DNA from: Symsagittifera roscoffensis
Lineage: Eukaryota; Xenacoelomorpha; Acoela; Convolutidae
Length of the DNA: 64,000 nucleotides
Reading direction: 5' to 3'
Assembly: GCF_963678635.1 (NCBI RefSeq)
Contig: NC_087064.1
Span: 4,750,411 to 4,814,410, forward strand
Position 1 is the stretch's first letter; the number at the start of each line of letters is the position of its first letter. The notes beneath the pieces are model-generated. The model searched no databases. It was not told where the DNA came from and saw only the letters and a list, made by a program, of their open reading frames with translations. Positions 48,850 to 60,399 of this stretch are shown in pieces. A program made the translations under genes and the position numbers.

Positions 48850-51800
48850 CGATGCTGAAAGAAAACGTCCAAGCTGAACTTACATACAATGCACTACACA
48901 AAGCAAGGCGACACAAACTGCTCGAACTTGCTCAATTTTCATAGTTTGAAATAATCGCAATGAAAGTAGTTTTTTTCCAACAGCATATCGTGAATTATTT
49001 TTTTATTTCGTCAAAGTATTTTAACCCCCTCGACAAATGAATTTTGCGTTCAATCAAACAAAGACTACCCAGGTAAACCAGCTCAGCGTCAGTGTGTTTT
49101 ATCAAAAAAGTAAAGCTTCAGTGACGCATCTGTTTGTATATTGTAAAAAAGAAAATATAATTTTGAAATGGTTTACAGTAGACAAAGAAAACAGTTTCTC
49201 AATTATTGTTTTGTTAGTAAATGACGTTGTAATTATTGAATCTTCTTTTGAAGTTAATTTTTCTGCGGATAATTTTTTATCTCGAAGAACAGTTTTAGGC
49301 AGGATGCAGGAATCATAGTTTTTGGCTCAACCAAAAAGTTCTGAAAGGGTACCAGAAAGTTCTGAAAGGGTATCCCAAAGTTTTTAAAAAGTCAGGCTAA
49401 AGGGGAGGACCCTTTCAATATATTTTCGGATCTTTTGGAAATTTCGTCGGCTCAGTTATTGCTTGTTAACTGTTTTTGGATTTTCGATTGTTTCTGGACA
49501 TGCTTTCCGTAAATAGAAAAAGATTCCAGACAGCATTTTGAATTTTTTCAAGTTGTTTTTTGAAGTGTTTTTGTTCGATTCTTTTTGGACTTATTGGTTT
49601 CATTTTCCTGTCTGCTAGCTTGCTCTGTTATTTTATGTTGTATCCAAAGTGGTGTGAAGCTCCGCTTCGCCTTTGTGTTGAAATGTTAAAATAAAGCAGG
49701 GATTTTTCAAAGTAATTTTTGATCAGAACTTAGATTAATATTGGTTATATCTGGCTAGAAAAAATCTCCCGTTGGATCATGAACCCCGATCTCACGATAG
49801 CTATACGTTAATGTTAACCGCTGAGTCTCATGTATGAGAAATTGTAATAGTTGTGACAATCTAACGCACTTGCTATGACAATGTTAATTTGCATTGAATC
49901 GCTACGACTATTGTGTATACTCAAAGCATGTAGAGTCAACGCTTATCTCGTTGCGGTTAAGCAGTAAATTGATTTAAGCTTTTTCTTTCTAAAATTAGTA
50001 TATTTCTAATGTTAGATTTCAAATAAATAGTTTCTATACAGAAAGCGCAAAAAATTAGGTAAGAATATCAATCTAACTTATCAATATATCTTAGAATTTC
50101 AATATTTAAAAAAATTCTTTGATTATTATAAGTTGTTGTTGGGTTCGGGAGGTAAATAAATAGTATTCAGTGGAAAGTTTGCATTGATGCAGAGTTGTCA
50201 CAATTTTTTTTAGCAATTGGCCTAAGTATTTGAAATATGTTTTTTCATACAAGTATAAAATCATTCCACTGTTTCCAAAAAAATATATTTTGTTTAAGTT
50301 CAAATTTTGGGTTATTATTACTCCTCTGAGCGTAGTGTATTAGTATATAACTGCTTTTTTTCAACTTAACTGCTAATTTGGTTGCACTTTTGCTTCAATC
50401 GCTGTTTCATTGGAATTTTCAAAGCATCTGTTCTCTGCTTTAGTTGTGGCAAATGTTCGACGATCGTTAAGCGAACGTGGCACAAATTGCAAGGACACTA
50501 CTAATATAATGGTCAGAGGTTCAACGCCACATTAGCGATAGTTTCATCTATAATTAGGGGCATTTTTGCTGCATAAAATTGGCAATTGATTAGTATGTTT
50601 AGTTGCATCATCGATGGCTAGTGTTAGCGAATTTTCAGGAGCCCATGGAACAGATGCGAGAACGTAAAACTTCATAAACGAGGTCGCAGCTTCGAATCTG
50701 TCACATACCAAACGCTTTACTAATTCGAGGCTTATTTCTACTTTTTCTTATTTCACTTCATAGAGCTGCTTTTTGTCGTTTTCTCGCCATTGTTTGCGAA
50801 GCAGAGTTTCGCCACTGTTTTAAATTCTGTGTGCAGTTCCTTTTAGAGAATAAATGGTACGGAAAAATTAATAGCATTAACGTTTCCGTACCACTGGACT
50901 GTCGAAGTATTTATGATGCGGTAGAAAGTGAGATAGAGACCCCGTGGTTTCAAGGTTTTTGCGGGCCTTTTTTTGATTTTCATAGAATTTTTGAGCCTTT
51001 TTGAAATTTCAGTTTATGGCGTGTGTTTAGGTTGTCGACTTTAGCGGGAAAATACTTTTGAAAGCTGCTTACGCTGAAAAATAATTCTTATATCAATTGG
51101 CAGTCAAAATACACAACAATTACAACAAAGTAAAATCGCGAAAAAAATGCTGACCTAGTTTTACATTTGGTTTATCACAAGAGAGGTGGTAATGTCAGTG
51201 TTATGTTGCCGTTCTACTTTTTTTTTCTAAACTAAGTTGCTCATTTTAATTTCACAGCATATGATGCAGCTATTCTAATTGTTCTCCTGCATCTAAAAAT
51301 AAAGTTTTGGCAGCATGGCTCAGTGGTTTAACCATGTTAAGTTAGCTCCTGAGGTCTGGATGTGAATTTCAATACAGCAGGTTCTTGAAAGTCGACGAAT
51401 GAAGTGAAGACATTTAGTTTGGTCCTTTTTTGAAAAACCCTCGATGTTTGCTGATTGACTTAGAATTCTTTTAAGCTAGATTAAAATTCATTAAAGGATG
51501 GCAAGTTACGCTCTGTAGTAACGAAAATGTGAAAGGTTCAAAACTTGACTGACTTTTAGATTCGGAAATGTATTTAACTTGATTTTCTGTACTTGAAGTT
51601 TTTTGGCGATACTTTTTTTAATTAAGATTTTAGTCGGTCTAGCATCGATGCTTAATATCTTGTCTGTGTGTAGGCTATTTTTTTATCTGATTTTAGATAA
51701 GTTTTAGTTTTTTGTCTTAGCGCCTTTTTGGACCTCATTTTTGCTGTTTTTGCTGGCGTCTGCAAATGCGACGCTGTTTTTTTCATAATTCTCAGTGGAA

Positions 51801-53257
51801 TTAATAATTGCAATTTGACTATTTAGTTTGAAAGTTATTTATCTAAGTGTCAATCATAATTTTTCTTAAAATTGAAAGAGCTTAAAAGTGTGATATCAAA
51901 TTTTTCTTTAGAAGTAAGGAATTGAAGACTGTTAACAAGAAAAACACATTGTTTGGCTTCTTTGATTTCGCGGACTATTTTGTTGTTTGTGTTTGCGAAA
52001 AGCAGCCGTGCCTTAAAACTTAATGTTTATTGTGAGCGTCAGTTTCATAAGCCCATGATTGTGTAGTTTCAGGCATGAAAAAAAAATAATTTCAGCTGAA
52101 ATGTAAAATCGCTTTGTTATGCGTTAATGAGCAAAATAAATTTTTATTTATTTAGGTCGTGTGATTTTTCTCAGAAGAAAAAGTTTTCACTTTGAGTTTG
52201 CCTTTGCTTTCTATATGTTGTTTTTCAACTCATTTGCTTTATCGACACGTAATTACGATCTTCAATAACCGAAGTGGAATTGACAAGAAAAACGTAAATG
52301 ACTTTCAGTTGCGAACGTCAGTTTAAGTTTAAAGATTGCCGTGCGGAAAAAAAAATTTTTTGATCAAGTTTTCTTAAATAAGGTTTTTTATCAGAAAAGT
52401 TACAATCGAAATTTGCAATCCAAAGAGGTAAGTGGGTGATTTTTTTAAGTAAAATGGGTGATTAGTAGTAACTTTTCTGTTAAGTTTTAGTCTTTACTCT
52501 TTGCTTTTGAAAGTTATGACTTGTATGCGTCGCAATATCTGGTTCTATTTTGACTTTCTAAACCAAATTTGATTTATACACATAGTGATCACATAGTGAT
52601 GTTCTCTGTTAAGAGTGTGGTGGATGAGTCGCTAAAACTTCCACTTTTTACACGACAGGTTGGTGGTTCGAGACCGACTTATATCCATGCTTGTTACAAG
52701 GCTACGAATCACAAGGCTAGGGGGGGGGGGGGCGTTAACCGCAGACGCAATTGCGCTACTGGTAGTGGTGGAATCAATTTGAAGTCTGAATTGTCCAACA
52801 ATTTGCATTTTTAATGAAGCGAAGCTAGGTTAAAGCGTCTATTTAGAACGAAAAAATAATATCCTCGGATGAAAGTGGTAATGATGATATGCACATCAAT
52901 TTAATTTTGAAATGAAAACCCTAAATGAACAAGACTTCTCCTATCAGGGCGACTAAATGTCCCGACTGACTAAATGTTCCGACTGACCTTCAATTTTCGA
53001 AAGTAATATTTCTAACTCAGTAACTGATTATAAATTCAATTGCGTCTGCGGTTACTATTTGATTATCTCAGTAGAATGAAATTATTGGTTAAGTTTTTTA
53101 TTTTTCAAGTAACATTTGGGTTCTAGTTTGAAAATTGTGCAATTACTTATGTACACATTTTTGTAACTATCCAAAAATAAGATTAAAATGATTTGCTTCT
53201 GAAATAAAAAAATTTTGGCCGATTGATAAAGAATTTTAATAAGTAGTATTAATATTA
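48850..53257 (+). other. SPTLC2 3' UTR and intergenic DNA
   Basis: No second gene is seen. Possible poly(A) signals AATAAA at about 49689 and 50022. Hairpin copies at 49654-49670 and 50796-50812, tRNA-like modules at about 50640-50710, 51305-51375 and 52618-52690, and worn R1 material at about 51390-51900 and 52140-52430. The open frame at 49037-49318 (93 codons) is AT-driven with no recognisable domain; it lies in the probable 3' UTR. Confidence 0.4.
50640..50820 (+). repeat. SINE-like module plus hairpin end
   Basis: GAGGTCGCAGCTTCGAATCTG gives the B-box part. Then 'ACTAATTCGAGGCTTATTTC', 'TAGAGCTGCTTTTTGTCG' and the hairpin TGCGAAGCAGAGTTTCGC follow. The clearest complete order of the family. 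Confidence 0.7.
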
Positions 53258-53801
53258 ATGAAAACTCTTTGGATTTTCTTTGGATTGAACATTCAAGCAA
53301 TATTTTTTTATATAAGCTTTTTTATATTACTTTTTTCAACACAAGTCTCAAAGTTGTCTATGGGTTATCAACATAGCATGAGCTGGCGTTAAATTAGCAG
53401 TCCAGTATTGGGTGCAAGTCTCTAAATTGTCTAAAGGTTATCAACACAGCGTGAGCTGGTATCATATTAGCCATTACGAGGCCAAACTGTGCACTGGATA
53501 GGCGCACGATTTTGTGTCTGTATGTGTCTGTATGAAAACTCTTTGGATTTTCTTTGGATTGAACATTCAAGCAATATTTTTTTTTATATAAGCTTTTTTA
53601 TATTACTTTTTTCAACACAAGTCTCAAAGTTGTCTATGGGTTATCAACATAGCATGAGCTGGCGTTAAATTAGCAGTCCAGTATTGGGTGCAAGTCTCTA
53701 AATTGTCTAAAAGTTATCAACACAGCGTGAGCTGGTATCATTTAGCCAATACGAGGCCAAACTGTGCACTGGATAGGCGCACGATTTTGTGTCTGTATGT
53801 T
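53258..53801 (+). repeat. 274-bp direct tandem duplication
   Basis: ATGAAAACTCTTTGGATTTTC starts both units (53258 and 53532). The units are almost identical through TTTGTGTCTGTATG, so the duplication is recent. Each unit already contains two of the roughly 75-bp minisatellite repeats and a fragment of the ACGAGGCC-type element. Confidence 0.93.
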
Positions 53802-54215
53802 CCACTTAGGACAAATCTTTAATCATGTTGAAACTTTGTCGGAACGATCCAAGAAAATTTGAGACCGAAAGAAGAACAAAAGAGCGCGTCCTTGTTGCGG
53901 AATTCGCTTACAGTGCACAAAATACACAGTTTGGCCTCGTAATGGCAGTCTACTTTTTGCAACCTAGATCTGAAAGTTGTCCATGGGTTGCCTAAAGCGT
54001 GAGCTGTTGTTAAAGTCCCTTTTTTCCAACGTAAGTCACAAAATTGTTTCTAGGTTATCAACGAACTTTTTCCTGCATAGGTTGCAGAGTCGTCTCTGGG
54101 TTATCAACACAGCGCGAGGTGGCGATATATTAGCAGTACACTTTTTTAAGTTAAATATCAAAGTTGTTTGTGGGTTGTCGACACAGGGTGAGCTATAAGT
54201 TTAGCGTGAGCCATC
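53340..54215 (+). repeat. minisatellite of about 70-85 bp units
   Basis: Recurring 'AAGTTGTCTATGGGTTATCA' and 'ACACAGCGTGAGCTGGC' near 53350, 53425, 53624, 53700, 53955, 54030, 54090 and 54160, with the spacing broken by the inserted element at about 53749-53943. Confidence 0.8.
53747..53943. mobile_element. small TIR element inside the minisatellite
   Basis: Left end TACGAGGCCAAACTGTGCAC and right end CACAGTTTGGCCTCGTA form the inverted repeat. About 195 bp, non-coding. A truncated copy of the left end lies in the first duplicated unit (about 53474-53531), so the element was there before the 274-bp duplication. A larger relative is at 57309-57936. Confidence 0.8.
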
Positions 54216-54398
54216 GCTTTTGCTTAGTTTTCAGGCCGCTGAAAAGTACGAGTCGTGAAATGGGATTATTTATCAGCCGTTCATCTAGTTATATGAGATG
54301 ATAGGAAAAGTAGGCAATGAACAACGATAATTCATCACAGGCGATTGCTGTTTTTTCACTTTTTATCGCTAATTTTCAATGTGAGATTAACCCGGGAC

Positions 54399-55416
54399 TC
54401 CAAAAACCGCTCTAATTTTGGTGTGTTTTGATCATTTTTAGCTCAATTGGAAAGCAAGATAGAGACAACTTTTGATAGAGGCGGTTTTTCGCAATGGCAT
54501 ATTGGTACAGTTTTTTTTCAAAAAATCGTTCATTTTGAAATCAGAAGCCACTTTTGCACTAACATGAAATCATTCTTAACAATTCTCAAGATTTTGGGCT
54601 CATTGTTTAGAAACTGGTGACTATCTTTGTCAGAAAATAATATTTTAATGTGCGCTTACTTTGGGAATTTGCAAGGCGTTGCTAAAGTTTCTGGTACGGC
54701 AAAAACAGAAAAATTTTACACAAAGCCCCCGGTTCAGAACTTTTTCATAAACTGACAAACTGAGATTAATGTGATATCAAACAAAAGTAATTCAGCAAAA
54801 TTTTGAAATGATGTTTGGCAGGTGGTTGCTGACTCAAAGAGTTAAAAATAACTGAAACCAAATCCAAGTCAATTTATTGTTTCGATAAAACATATTCGAT
54901 CTCTCGATTTTAACCACTTGGAACAACACCCATGAACTCATTGAAGCCAATAAATTAACTGAGTTTTTCTGAAAAAAGTTAAATTTTTGGTTTTGAACTA
55001 AAGATACATATGTACATTCATTTGGCTACCTTGAGTTCATTGATCTTTTTTACAAAAGGCTAAAACCCAAACAACGAACATGTTTTATCGAACAAATTGA
55101 CTTAAATTTTGTTTCAGATGTTTTTAAATCAGTGGATTTGCAACCACTTGCCAAACATATTTTCCGAAGTAAGCGCACAACAAATTGCTAATTTCTGTCA
55201 AAAGTAGTCTAACTAATGCGCTTTAAATCTTGTGACTGATTGACAGTGCTTTCATATTAGTGAAAATTGGGCTTCTGAATTCAAAGTGGGCGGTTTTATG
55301 AAAAACTGTACCAATATGCCATTGCAAAAAAACCACCATTGAAAAGTTGTCTCTATCTTGCTTTGCAATTGCGCCAAAACCGATCAAAATAGATTAAGAT
55401 TAGAGCGGTTTTTGGA
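54399..55416. mobile_element. foldback element, about 1.02 kb
   Basis: Ends TCCAAAAACCGCTCTAAT and GATTAGAGCGGTTTTTGGA are inverted. Pairing continues inward ('GAAAGCAAGATAGAGACAAC' with its inverse at about 55345, 'GGCATATTGGTACAG' with the inverse near 55305, 'TTGTTTCGATAAAACAT' with the inverse near 55085), so almost the whole element folds on itself around 54910. No coding content. Confidence 0.88.
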
Positions 55417-56348
55417 CAGACGAAATTTGTTTTCCTTACCAAAATCACACTTATTTTGCTACCAAATTGTGACAAAAATTCGACTCCGGAAACAAGTTTG
55501 CTCACATTGTTTGATCGAAGGAGAAATTACAAGCTATTTGTATGGCTAGAGAAAACATGCACTTTTGTCGTCTTTGTCGTTTCTAGCCATATACAAAAAT
55601 TTGCAGTTTTTATTCATAGTTTTGAGAGATCTGTGAAAAATTATCTCATTCAAACAATACTCAAATGCTGAGAATCTGCGAGACTTCTTCCCTACAACTA
55701 AAAAAATTTTTGTCTTAGAAACTTTGTGGTTATTTTGTTTTCGGACAAAAAAATACCAAGTTGTTTAGCATAACTCGAAAAACAATATTTTTTTTTTGAG
55801 TTATGGAAAAATGCTTGTCATATAGTTTTCATGAATGAAAATGTTGTTTACGTTAAGTGTTCTCACATTGTTTGTAGCTATGGAATTGTACGAAATTGTA
55901 TCATAAGTTTTTTTTTCCGTATCTGAAAATTGTATTACAAGAATTTTTGGTAACCGTGGTCGACTGCAGCTTTTACTAAATAAAAAATGGACTGCAGCTT
56001 TTCCTAATTTATTCTCAATTCTAAATTGGCTTTGAGAAAAACCAGAACAACTACTTTTGTGCGATTCCTCCCGGTTATAGGTACTCTAAAGAAAGGTCAT
56101 ACGAAACCAAGTGTGGTAGCACAAAAAAACTTTGAAATGTTTCAAAAAAATTGTAAAGAAAAACTCGTCTAAAGTTAGCTGCTATTCAGACTCTAATTTA
56201 GCAAAGAGCGCACTCTTCATTCTACAACGGTGAACGAATATACACTTTTAAACATGAGCGTTTGTTTTGCATGTTGTTTTTCAAGGCACTTTTTGCACAA
56301 CAAACAACAACCAATACTCTTTTTTTGTAATAAGTTTTAATGTCCTAA

Positions 56349-56511
56349 TATCTCTTGAACTATTGAACTATCCTCCCTTTGTTACCTTGTAACGAATTTC
56401 CACCCCTATAAGGAAATAATTCAACGGTTAAGCATATGTTATTTTGCACCTTCTAACGAATCTACCCCCCCCCCCCCCCCCCCCCCTTCCCTTCGGGAAA
56501 TAAAGAGATCC
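56349..56511. mobile_element. MITE, GGATCTC family, with C homopolymer
   Basis: The left end ATCTCTTGAACTATTGAACT is worn; the right end AAATAAAGAGATCC is good. The inner part 'AACGGTTAAGCATAT' matches the 37793 copy. A C-run of more than 20 bases lies at about 56465-56486. Confidence 0.6.
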
Positions 56512-56632
56512 AAAAAGTTGTATTACTTCTAAGTCTTCGTATGATGCCTTGGTTTTACACCCAAAACCTTCCTGACGTCTTCCTCATTTGTGATGTCCCA
56601 TGTGTATGTGTATATTTGCATTTAGTTAGAGA

Positions 56633-56935
56633 CAGGGGCGGATCTAGGATTTTCTCTGGGGGGCGGATTTTCAAAAAAATTTAGGTCGACCAAATTGATT
56701 TTCTGAGCTCTCCCAAAGCACTAACAAAAATCCTAACAAAAATTTATGCGCCGCAGTCAAAACTTTGGAAAAACAGGCAAAAAAGGCGTTTTTAGACACT
56801 TATAGAAAATTTTTAGGGCCATTCAGCCAAAAATGGATATCTCAAAATAGTACAAAGCGTGGGACCCTTTGGATCGGCAGGGGGTCGAATCCCTGAGAAA
56901 AGGGGGCGTCTGCCCCCCTCCTAAATCAGCCTCTG
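56633..56935. mobile_element. hAT-like MITE, second copy (opposite orientation)
   Basis: CAGGGGCGGATCTAGGA at the left, TCCTAAATCAGCCTCTG at the right. Flanks GTTAGAGA and GTTATAGA agree at 7 of 8. The interior matches the reverse complement of 36335-36716, for example 'ATTTTCTGAGCTCTCC'. Confidence 0.88.
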
Positions 56936-57308
56936 GTTATAGATGTACCATTTTCATGTAGATGCTACACTCAGTGTTCTTCACGCATCCTCTTCCACTT
57001 CATCCTACAAGAACAGAACACAGTCACAGTTACAAGCGACAATATATATGAATTTTAACGCGCCAAATATACTAATTTTAACGGGGAAGCGTGCGCCGAA
57101 AAACGCAATTTTTTGGTCAAAAGCTTCCAAAAAGTGCCCAAAACGGCGCTTTTGACCATTTTTTGTTCAGAAATTGATTAGCAAAAAATTCCTAGATAAA
57201 AAAATTTAAAAAAAATAAATTTTCAAATAAAAAATCCGCACCTTGAATATTAAAAATTTTTTGTTTTTTAAAAAGTGACCAAAAACGGAATTTTTTACCT
57301 ATTTTTCA

Positions 57309-57936
57309 ACATTACGAGGCCAAACTGTGCACTGAATAGGCGCAGAATTTTGGGTCTGTATGTTCCTGGATTCCAGAGACAAGTCTTTAAGCATGTTCCA
57401 AAGTGTGAGTGGATTCCGCGTACAAATAGCTGTAACGTAAATTTTGTCGGCACTTTTGTTTTTTTTTTGCGGATTCCGTAACGAGCGAATATAGGTAGTT
57501 GATCCAGATTACGCAAATATAAGCGGAATCCGCAAATGTAAGTGGATTCAGCAAATATATGTAGATTTCGCTTACAGTTTGCGGATTCAGCTTACAATTT
57601 GCGGAATCCGACTACAGTTTGCGGATTCCGCTTAAAATTTGCGGACTTCACTTACAGTTGTGGATTCCGCGACAGCTTTAGTTTACTAAACACATATATT
57701 ATGATTTTTTCCTGGATTCCACAAATTGATTCCGGATTCCACACATTTTGTTGCGGATTCCGCAAAGTTGCCTGTTTTTGGAGCGATTTTGAGCAACACA
57801 GTGTTTTAGCTAATTGTCCGTGGAATTCAAAACAGCAGAGAAGATAAAAAAAATAAGAATATTGCGGACTCTGCGACAAATCTGAATTTGCCTGTTGATG
57901 AATCCGCTTACAATTCACAAAATGCACAGTTTGTTA
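57309..57936. mobile_element. larger TIR element with internal GCGGATTCCGC repeats
   Basis: Left end TTACGAGGCCAAACTGTGCA; right end ACAAAATGCACAGTTTG and a worn tail. The interior has about ten variants of GCGGATTCCGCTTACAGTTT in both senses, so it can fold in many ways. Related to the 195-bp element at 53747. Confidence 0.75.
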
Positions 57937-58973
57937 TGAAAAGTTTGCCTGCTGCCCAAATTTTCATTTTCAAAATGGGGTCTTTATAGTGTTTTTTTTG
58001 GGGACGCTTTGGAAAGTAATTTTGGCCGATATAATAGTAGTAAAAAAAATCGGAAAATCCGCTATAACTCCCAGCCCCCGTCCTCTAATACGGGTGTCGA
58101 TACGGGTAAAAATCTACTGTAGTAAGATAAGATGCTGTACTGGTCGTATGAGGGTGAGTCGCCGCAGTCGCCCCAACGTGTTGCGAGCTTGGCAACACAG
58201 GGCAGGACTCAATATGAAAATTAGAGCCGGTTATTGTTTCATCGGTGAACTTGAACTGAGAATTGGCTAACTTATAAATGGATAAATAAAATATATCTTG
58301 CTTTTGAAATTCTAAAGTCACATTATTACATAATTAATATACAATTTCGGTTAATTGTTATTGCGAATGTTTGACATATCGGATGTTTGCCGTAGACCCA
58401 TACTTTGTACAATACTGGATTTTATGTGTTATGCTGGCGAGAAAACTAGCTGGCAGTGTGATTGCTTTATAAACTTTACCGCATTTTTCCAATTGTTGTC
58501 TTTATTTCAAGAAGTTCAGGTAACCCAGTTTAACTAGCAAGTAATTAATGTTAAGAGTGGCATGGCAAAGTGCCAAATGGTAAAATTGTCAGAAACTAAA
58601 GCATTCTTTGACATGATTGATTGCATCCTTTCAGTCGCTGAGGGACTGGAGTTCTTAAAGAAGTTTAGAACTCCGATAAAAACATCTAAAACCTTGCCTT
58701 TTTTTCAATCCCTTATTTAGTATGTAATTGTTAAGGTAATTGTTTTTTTTTCTGCGCACCATTTCGGGTACCACAAACACTTAACAGAATAGGTTGGATG
58801 ATATTACTTAAAAAAGCATTTTCAGTCTTGACTTTATTGGCACTACAAATTTTCCTCTAGTATCGAGAAAAAACGGGTTTGTAAAATTTGCACGTAAGTC
58901 TTTTTTCGAGTTTAATTTTGATTTTTACTTGAGTTATTATAACTGTTGTAAGAACTCAAAACGCATTTACTTA

Positions 58974-59190
58974 TGTTATATGCCTATTTGACAATTGACA
59001 ACCATCTTAGATGACTTCAACTTTTCATATGCAATCAAAAAAACGCCGGAAAAGAAATTGAAAACTAGAACACAGCAAAAACAAATTAGGGAAAAATGCA
59101 AAACTGAGTTCATAAACATGTGCAACCAACTAATTTACAATTAAATCATTGTTAAAAGCAAGAAAGAGCTCAAATGCACTTAAAAATATT
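58974..59190 (+). repeat. 5' LTR of the second BEL/Pao element
   Basis: Starts TGTTATATGCC. Shares 'ACAATTGACAACCATCT', 'GACTTCAACTTTTCATATG', 'GGGAAAAATGCAAAACTGAG' and 'AAAGCAAGAAAGAGCTCAAAT' with 63476-63690, with many differences. The 3' border is unclear because similarity fades after about 59190. Confidence 0.75.
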
Positions 59191-59454
59191 TAAAAAATCG
59201 AGTTTACAATTCGGAACCCCATAGCCTAACTTTGGTGAAGGGGCGTAAAGCTTACGTTTGATTTATATTTTTTTCCGCTTGCTTAAGTATCGAAACGAAC
59301 TACTATCCAGCATTTGTAATTTCAATTTATCATTTTTTTCCCTTATACTTATTTGAAAATATATTTCCGGCATCATTATTTGTTTCGCTTTGTTCTTTTT
59401 GAGTTTAGATCTAGCTACTTAGGACAAAAATTATTAAAGTAGGTCTAAACTACA

Positions 59455-59754
59455 ATGAACACCACATTTACGACAGCTGCAACGACAACAACGATCAGCT
59501 ACGAGAAGGTAGTCATGCCCAACAAAACCACTCCCCGTCAGATAAATCTTCTCATCGCCCAACTAGGGCGCCTCTTGAGACGAGTACGAAAAGCCATCAA
59601 TGACATCAATATGAAATACAACATAGCTGACACTGAGACCGAGATGAAGAAAATTCTCAGCAATTTGGACGCCACTACCTACCTTCTAGTCCACCCGACT
59701 GAACACGCCATATCGGAGGATCTCATCAACCGCTTCACTGATGTACAAGATTAA
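59455..59754 (+). pseudogene. gag-like start of the second BEL/Pao element
   Basis: 99 codons from ATG: Thr-rich start, then a helical Arg/Lys/Leu stretch (INLLIAQLGRLLRRVRKAI) like the N-terminal Gag helix of BEL/Pao elements. Ends in TAA. Coding-like Lys/Asn/Ile-rich remnants follow to about 60340 in changing frames, with no zinc knuckle found. Confidence 0.5.
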
Positions 59755-60399
59755 CACGACTACATTCAAGATTAACACGACGAATGTTCTAATCAAAGAG
59801 CACATCAACCTGAATGCAGCGGAGCCAGAAAAGTTCGGACTTTGTCATCAGACAAAATGCTTCCGAGACTTCAATAACAGAAACGACGCCGATGTGATTG
59901 AAATGGACAATATCGACATCATCAGCCCAAAGACCATCATAAAAAAAATCGAAAATGTTCCTCGAGCAGTCAAGTCCGTACAGCCCTAGGATGACAATAG
60001 CAGGACCGATCAACCACATTGTATACTTCTCAAGCCATCAAGCATCAGCAATCCCAAAACAAGTATCAACTGAAGACACACAAATCTCGGATGAACTCAC
60101 TTCATTCTGGCGAATGGAAACCTACGCCACATCGCTTAAAACAACAATGTAACCAGACGAAAGACACGCTATGCAAACACTTCAGAAAATAAATAGGTGG
60201 AAACCATTCGGACTTCTGTGGAAACCAAATGCGAATAATCCCAAAAACTATAAAGCAGTAATTGCCCAATAGTATCGAATGGAAATACAACTTTGGCAAG
60301 AGTTCGGAGGAGCTCGCCCTCAACCAGGATACAATTGACAAGGATCTCAGCCAGCACTAAGTAAGGAAATTAAAGCAAGACGAAATACCTTCGCCAGGA

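Larger units (their letters stand above)
55417..58973. other. intergenic DNA with MITEs
   Basis: No gene. A GGATCTC-type MITE with a long C-run (about 56349-56511), the second hAT-like MITE (56633-56935), fragments of the same family (about 57055-57180), the large TIR element (57309-57936) and a block at 58160-58270 related to 46760-46860. Confidence 0.45.

Noticed and set aside
49037-49318. 93-codon + strand gene after SPTLC2
   Set aside because: AT-driven composition, no recognisable domain, and position in the likely 3' UTR.
52618-52690. functional tRNA gene
   Set aside because: A-box- and B-box-like words are present (TGGTTCGAGACC), but no acceptor or anticodon stem pairing could be found; better read as a SINE head.
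53340-54215. CRISPR-like array
   Set aside because: Units are 70-85 bp, diverge along their whole length and have no repeat/spacer alternation; the host is an animal.
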